Shown here piece after piece: positions 6,374 to 9,704 of a stretch of 9,704 nucleotides of DNA (the stretch's first letter is position 1; each line of letters opens with the position of its first letter). Source of the DNA: an uncultured Terriglobales bacterium (GTDB lineage Bacteria; Acidobacteriota; Terriglobia; Terriglobales; Acidobacteriaceae); the NCBI GenBank assembly GCA_955652845.1, contig CATPBY010000148.1, positions 1-9,704 of the forward strand, given 5' to 3'. The position numbers were made by a program, and so were the translations under genes. The notes under the pieces are model-generated. The model had not been told where the DNA came from and did no database searches. It saw nothing but the letters and a program-made list of their open reading frames with translations.

Positions 6374-7006
6374 CTACACGACGGCAGGTCTGGGCTCGAG
6401 CTGACGCATAGTTTCTAAAATCGTAAAGATGACGTTCTCGTCGCCAATCGCGGTATTGATCATCATGTGGTAAAGACAACGGGTGGGCCAATCCGCGCCA
6501 AAATAATGCTTAATAAATTCCATGCGTTCGCGGTCCACGGTGTCAACCAGTTCTTCGGCTTCCTTCTGACTTTTGCCTAATTCCCGCAGGCGCCGGATCT
6601 TCTCCACGCGGGGCGCGTAGAGGAAAACCGAGAACGTGTCAGCGCGATCTCTCAGGAAATATGGCGCACCCCGTCCGACAATCACGCAATTGCCGGCAGC
6701 AGCAGCTTCTTCCATTACCTGCTGGCCAATCTGCACCATGCAATCCGCATCGAAGATCTCGGTTCCGGAGGTGGCCATGCTGCGCTCATAGCTGCCACGC
6801 CAGAAGACCTTGGCCAACCTGTGGAAGGTGCTGTCTAAGCGCTCCTCGCAATCTTTTACGGCGGAACAGTCCACCTTGGCGAGCTTGGCGATTTCCTCGG
6901 TCAGGGCATGGTCCCAAAGCTTCCAGCCCAGACGCTTCGCCAGTTCGGCGCCTATTTGCGCTGCCCCGCTTCCGAATTCGCGCTCGATGGTGATGACGCG
7001 ATACAT
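6374..7006 (-). CDS. Cytidylate kinase-like family protein
   Basis: The 210-residue product resembles the cytidylate kinase-like P-loop family (Pfam Cytidylate_kin2 as I know it), which is distinct from the essential Cmk and whose substrate is mostly undefined. Seen in sequence: MYRVITIEREFGSGAAQIG at the N-terminus, with a phosphate-loop motif at about 12-19 in the GSGxxxIG form lacking the Walker Lys; LAKRLGWKLWDH (22-33); a central VIVGRGAPYFLRD segment (109-120); FLYAPRVEKIRRLRE (128-142) with arginines where the lid would be; and RERMEFIKHYFGADW followed by YHMMINT (159-185). These correspond to the core strands and lid of an NMP-kinase fold. There is no signal or membrane segment. The ATG at 7006 lies 10 bp after the MFS stop, so co-transcription with the efflux pair is very likely. 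The biochemical role is unknown; NMP phosphorylation should not be assumed. Confidence 0.85.
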   Translation of the reverse strand: MYRVITIEREFGSGAAQIGAELAKRLGWKLWDHALTEEIAKLAKVDCSAVKDCEERLDSTFHRLAKVFWRGSYERSMATSGTEIFDADCMVQIGQQVMEEAAAAGNCVIVGRGAPYFLRDRADTFSVFLYAPRVEKIRRLRELGKSQKEAEELVDTVDRERMEFIKHYFGADWPTRCLYHMMINTAIGDENVIFTILETMRQLEPRPAVV

Positions 7007-7016
7007 TTTGATGTCT

Positions 7017-8609
7017 CTAGTGGACGGGTATTTCCCCGCCCGTCGGCGGCCTCTTCATCAGGAATGCCAACGGGATCATAGCCATGATAGCGACTCCCAG
7101 GATCCAGAAGCAATCAATGTACGCCAGCATGCTGGCCTGGCGAAACAGCATACCTTGCACCAGGCCATAAGCTTTATGGGTGGCGTCCGCTGCCGAAGCC
7201 CCGCCCCTTCCGCTGACAGCGCCACTAAGGCCTGAAAGCAATTTCCGCAGATTCGGATTGGATGCGGAAAGATGGCTTGACAGTGTCGCCTCGTGGTACT
7301 GGGTTCTGCGATCGAGCATTGTGGTCACTACGGAAATCCCAACGCTGCCTCCAATGTTGCGCGCCAGGTTCATCAGGCCAGACGCCGCGTTATTTTTCTC
7401 CCGCGGCAAATAGGCGTAAGCCGCTGTGTTTATGGGGACGAATAAGAATGCCATGCCCACCGACTGGAGCATCCTGGCCAGGACGATGGCGCGAAAATCT
7501 ATCCCCAGATCGAAGCCCGTCATATGAAATAGCGAGAAAGAAAGCACGCATAGTCCGAAAACCATAAGACGGCGGGCATCATAGCGTGAGAGCAGAAAGC
7601 CCACGATAGGCATCAGCACCATAATGGTAAATCCGCCCGGGGAAAGAGCCATGCCGGCCTGCTGGGCGGTGTATCCCAGGAGGGTTTGCATAAAAAGCGG
7701 CAGCAGAAGCGTACTGCCCAGCAGGGCAAATCCGAGCATGAACATCATCAGATTGGCGGAGGCGAATGTCCGCTCCTTGAACAGGTGCAGATCAATAACC
7801 GGGTCCTTGCGCGTCCATTCCCAGAAGAAGACAAATATCAGTGAGGCCGCAGAGATCAGCGACAGAATCAAAATGAAGTGCGACTCGAACCAATCATCGC
7901 GCTGTCCCTTGTCGAGAACAACCTGTAAGGTGCCGAGACCGAGGGCGACAAAACTCAGTCCGACGTAGTCAATCTTCAGCTCCGAAAGCTTCCTCCGCTT
8001 GAAGTATGGCGGATCCTGAATCAACCGCGAAGTAAGCAGCAGAGAGAGGATGCCGACGGGAATATTTACAAAGAAGATCCAGCGCCAGGTGTAATTGTCG
8101 GTAATCCATCCGCCCAGCGTGGGACCGATAGCCGGCGCCATCACTACCGCAATTCCGTAGACTGCAAATGCCATCCCTCGCTTCGCCGGGGGAAAGGTGT
8201 CGGCCAGAATCGCCTGCTCACTGGGCTGCAGTCCTCCACCCCCCGCACCCTGGAGGATGCGGAAAAAAATCAGCATGCCCAGATTCGGAGCCAGGCCGCA
8301 CAGCAGAGAACTGACCGTGAAGATAGCGACGCAGGTCATGTAGAAACGCTTGCGCCCGATGATGGAAGACACCCACCCGCTGAGCGGCAGCACGATGGCA
8401 TTAGAAACCAGGTAAGAAGTAAGCACCCAGGTGCTTTCGTCAGTGCCGGCGGAGAGACTTCCAGCGATATGGGGCAGGGATACGTTGGCGATGCTGGTAT
8501 CCAGCACCTCCATGAAGGTGGCAAGTGTTACCGCCAGCGCGATAATCCATGGATTAACCGCGGGACGCCATTCCGCATCGCCGTCCATGGTCAGCGCAGC
8601 GGAACTCAT
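7017..8609 (-). CDS. DHA2-family MFS multidrug efflux transporter (EmrB/QacA type)
   Basis: This is a proton-driven inner-membrane drug exporter of 530 residues with about 14 hydrophobic spans, the usual DHA2 layout: roughly 20-42, 60-80, 88-107, 110-126, 145-168, 175-195, 214-232, 243-263, 285-308, 318-341, 347-365, 375-400, 410-430 and 494-517. Motif D1 (MEVLDTSIANVSLP, with Asp37) lies in span 1. Motif A (GWVSSIIGRKRFY, 78-90) follows span 2. Motif C, the exporter signature (VMAPAIGPTLGGWI, 156-169), is in span 5. A longer polar periplasmic stretch of about 60 residues (432-490, Gly/Ser-rich) precedes the last span. The start ATG overlaps the stop of the fusion-protein gene (ATGA at 8609-8606), so the two should be translationally coupled and act as one EmrAB-like pump. 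The substrate cannot be predicted. Confidence 0.95.
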   Translation of the reverse strand: MSSAALTMDGDAEWRPAVNPWIIALAVTLATFMEVLDTSIANVSLPHIAGSLSAGTDESTWVLTSYLVSNAIVLPLSGWVSSIIGRKRFYMTCVAIFTVSSLLCGLAPNLGMLIFFRILQGAGGGGLQPSEQAILADTFPPAKRGMAFAVYGIAVVMAPAIGPTLGGWITDNYTWRWIFFVNIPVGILSLLLTSRLIQDPPYFKRRKLSELKIDYVGLSFVALGLGTLQVVLDKGQRDDWFESHFILILSLISAASLIFVFFWEWTRKDPVIDLHLFKERTFASANLMMFMLGFALLGSTLLLPLFMQTLLGYTAQQAGMALSPGGFTIMVLMPIVGFLLSRYDARRLMVFGLCVLSFSLFHMTGFDLGIDFRAIVLARMLQSVGMAFLFVPINTAAYAYLPREKNNAASGLMNLARNIGGSVGISVVTTMLDRRTQYHEATLSSHLSASNPNLRKLLSGLSGAVSGRGGASAADATHKAYGLVQGMLFRQASMLAYIDCFWILGVAIMAMIPLAFLMKRPPTGGEIPVH

Positions 8610-9704
8610 CGGATCCAGACCTTGGGCTCAACCGACATGCCCGGCCGGAGAACGTGCTCCTTGGTTTCGCCTGGATCGAAGGTAATTTTCACCGGCATTC
8701 GCTGCACAACCTTGACGTAATTCCCAGTGGCGTTTTCCGGAGGAAGCAAGCTGGAAATCGCGCCGCTGGCTCCCGAGATGCTCTGCACATGTCCCTTGTA
8801 GTCCTTACCCGTGGTGTCGACGTGAATGGTGGCAGGCTGGCCGACCTGCATTCTTCTAAGCTGGGTTTCTTTAAAATTTGCCGTTACCCAGATATCGTCG
8901 AGGTTAATGACCTTCATCAATTCCTGACCGATGGAAACGTTCTGCCCCACTTCAACCGTGCGATTGGTCACGATACCGCTTACCGGCGCGACAATCAGCG
9001 TGTATTGCAGATTAAGTTCGGCCTGGTCGAGTTCGGCTTTTTTGAGTTGGGCCTGCGCCTCGGCTGACTGGGCTCGGGATCGAGTTGTGGCTACCTGTTG
9101 CGGACCGGTCTTGGCTGACTGCAGGCTGGCTTCGGACTGGGCGAGTTTGCTTTGGGCTTGCGTCACCTGCTGCTCGGCGGCCGAGGCGGAGGCGCGCGCT
9201 GCGACAACCCCCGCCGCACTGGCTCGGGCCGCGGCCACTGCCTGGTCGTACTGCTGCAGCGAAATCTCCTGTTTATCAACCAGTTGTTTGTAGCGGCCTA
9301 AATCATTTTGCGCCTTGACGTCATTGGCTTCGGCTTGCTGCAACTGAGCCCGGGCGGCGTCCAATTGCTGGCGCGCGACTGAAATGCCCGCGCGGGCATT
9401 CTCCACGTCGGCTTGAGCGCCGGTCAGTTGACTTCCGGTATTGATCGAAGCTATGGGAACACTTACTTGCTCGGCCTGGGCCGCGGCTACCGCGGCTTCA
9501 TAATCGGCTTTAGCCTTCGCCACCGCAACCTGGTAGTCCCGGGGATCAATCTCTACCAGGGGAGTCCCGGCGGCCACATACTGGTTATCGTTGACCAGAA
9601 GCTTATCCACGTGGCCGGAGACGCGGGCGCTGACCGCATTCAAGTGTCCGTCGATCTGGGCATCGTCGGTAGATTCGTAGCTCCCGAAGTAGCGCCAGAG
9701 GAAG
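8606..9704 (-). CDS. HlyD/EmrA-family efflux membrane-fusion protein, 5' end missing
   Basis: This periplasmic adaptor should connect the adjacent DHA2 pump to an outer-membrane channel. The frame stays open to the right edge, so the start is outside. The last bases read FLWRYFGSYESTDDAQIDGH, the typical stretch just after the N-terminal membrane anchor of EmrA-like proteins; the TTG at 9643 is internal. Numbered from that TTG, a biotinyl-lipoyl half (VSARVSGHVDKLLVNDNQ) comes first. Then a long Ala/Gln-rich helical hairpin (about 35-212) extends toward the outer membrane. The second lipoyl half follows (LIVAPVSGIVTNRTVEVGQNV, about 216-236), then the beta-barrel region (IWVTANFKETQLRRMQVGQPA, 251-271), and the PPENATGNYVKVVQRMPVKI motif (301-320) common in EmrA relatives. 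It overlaps the pump gene by 4 bp. The operon promoter and any regulator lie beyond the window. Confidence 0.94.
   Translation of the reverse strand, partial: FLWRYFGSYESTDDAQIDGHLNAVSARVSGHVDKLLVNDNQYVAAGTPLVEIDPRDYQVAVAKAKADYEAAVAAAQAEQVSVPIASINTGSQLTGAQADVENARAGISVARQQLDAARAQLQQAEANDVKAQNDLGRYKQLVDKQEISLQQYDQAVAAARASAAGVVAARASASAAEQQVTQAQSKLAQSEASLQSAKTGPQQVATTRSRAQSAEAQAQLKKAELDQAELNLQYTLIVAPVSGIVTNRTVEVGQNVSIGQELMKVINLDDIWVTANFKETQLRRMQVGQPATIHVDTTGKDYKGHVQSISGASGAISSLLPPENATGNYVKVVQRMPVKITFDPGETKEHVLRPGMSVEPKVWIR

Noticed and set aside
9640..9643. TTG at 9643 as the start of the fusion-protein gene
   Set aside because: The upstream codons continue the conserved family sequence (STDDAQIDGH), so the gene extends past the window edge.
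1..9704. Search for a mobile, phage, CRISPR or defence system
   Set aside because: No transposase, integrase, regularly spaced repeats, toxin-antitoxin pair or tRNA-flanked insertion was visible, and the genes look uniform in composition.

Overview
The window (roughly mid-50s % GC by eye, densely packed with genes) looks like ordinary chromosomal DNA of a free-living Gram-negative bacterium. An acidobacterium of the Terriglobales/Koribacter type is my best guess. The grounds are the mix of families (Tat-exported M24 peptidase, soluble bactofilin, cytidylate kinase-like protein, EmrA/EmrB-type pump) and one degenerate intergenic inverted repeat resembling the TGTCATTCTGAGCG-type repeats I associate with that phylum. 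This assignment is inference. I see no rRNA, tRNA, CRISPR array, transposase, integrase or phage gene.

Left part (1-3608). An M24 (creatinase/aminopeptidase P fold) protein enters from beyond the left edge. Its visible N-terminus is the tail of a Tat-type signal peptide, and its canonical metal ligands are partly replaced. A repeat-bearing spacer follows, then msrB (methionine sulfoxide reductase B). msrB converges on a bactofilin gene on the minus strand, and a GC-rich hairpin with a T-tract on the bactofilin side lies between them. The bactofilin gene and a plus-strand aldo/keto reductase gene diverge from a 223-bp spacer that contains a 14-bp perfect palindrome.

Right part (3690-9704). 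Five genes all lie on the minus strand, so transcription runs from right to left: HlyD/EmrA-type membrane-fusion protein (its start is beyond the right edge), 14-TM DHA2 major-facilitator pump, cytidylate kinase-like protein, NUDIX hydrolase, and a two-domain ABC-F ATPase. The first two overlap by 4 bp (ATGA) and the third follows after 10 bp, which indicates an efflux operon with a kinase-like gene attached. The NUDIX gene, after a corrected start, lies 133 bp further on behind promoter-like sequence. The ABC-F gene lies 88 bp beyond that and carries a perfect 9-bp inverted repeat over its start codon. The last two genes may therefore be only loosely coupled to the pump.

How they work together: the fusion protein and the MFS protein should form an inner-membrane/periplasm efflux unit needing a TolC-type outer-membrane partner that is not in the window. 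The peptidase, MsrB and aldo/keto reductase are independent housekeeping or stress functions. I did not find a clearly new defence or mobile system. The points most worth a second look are the non-canonical M24 active site, the start-codon hairpin of the ABC-F gene, and the kinase-like gene tied to the pump.
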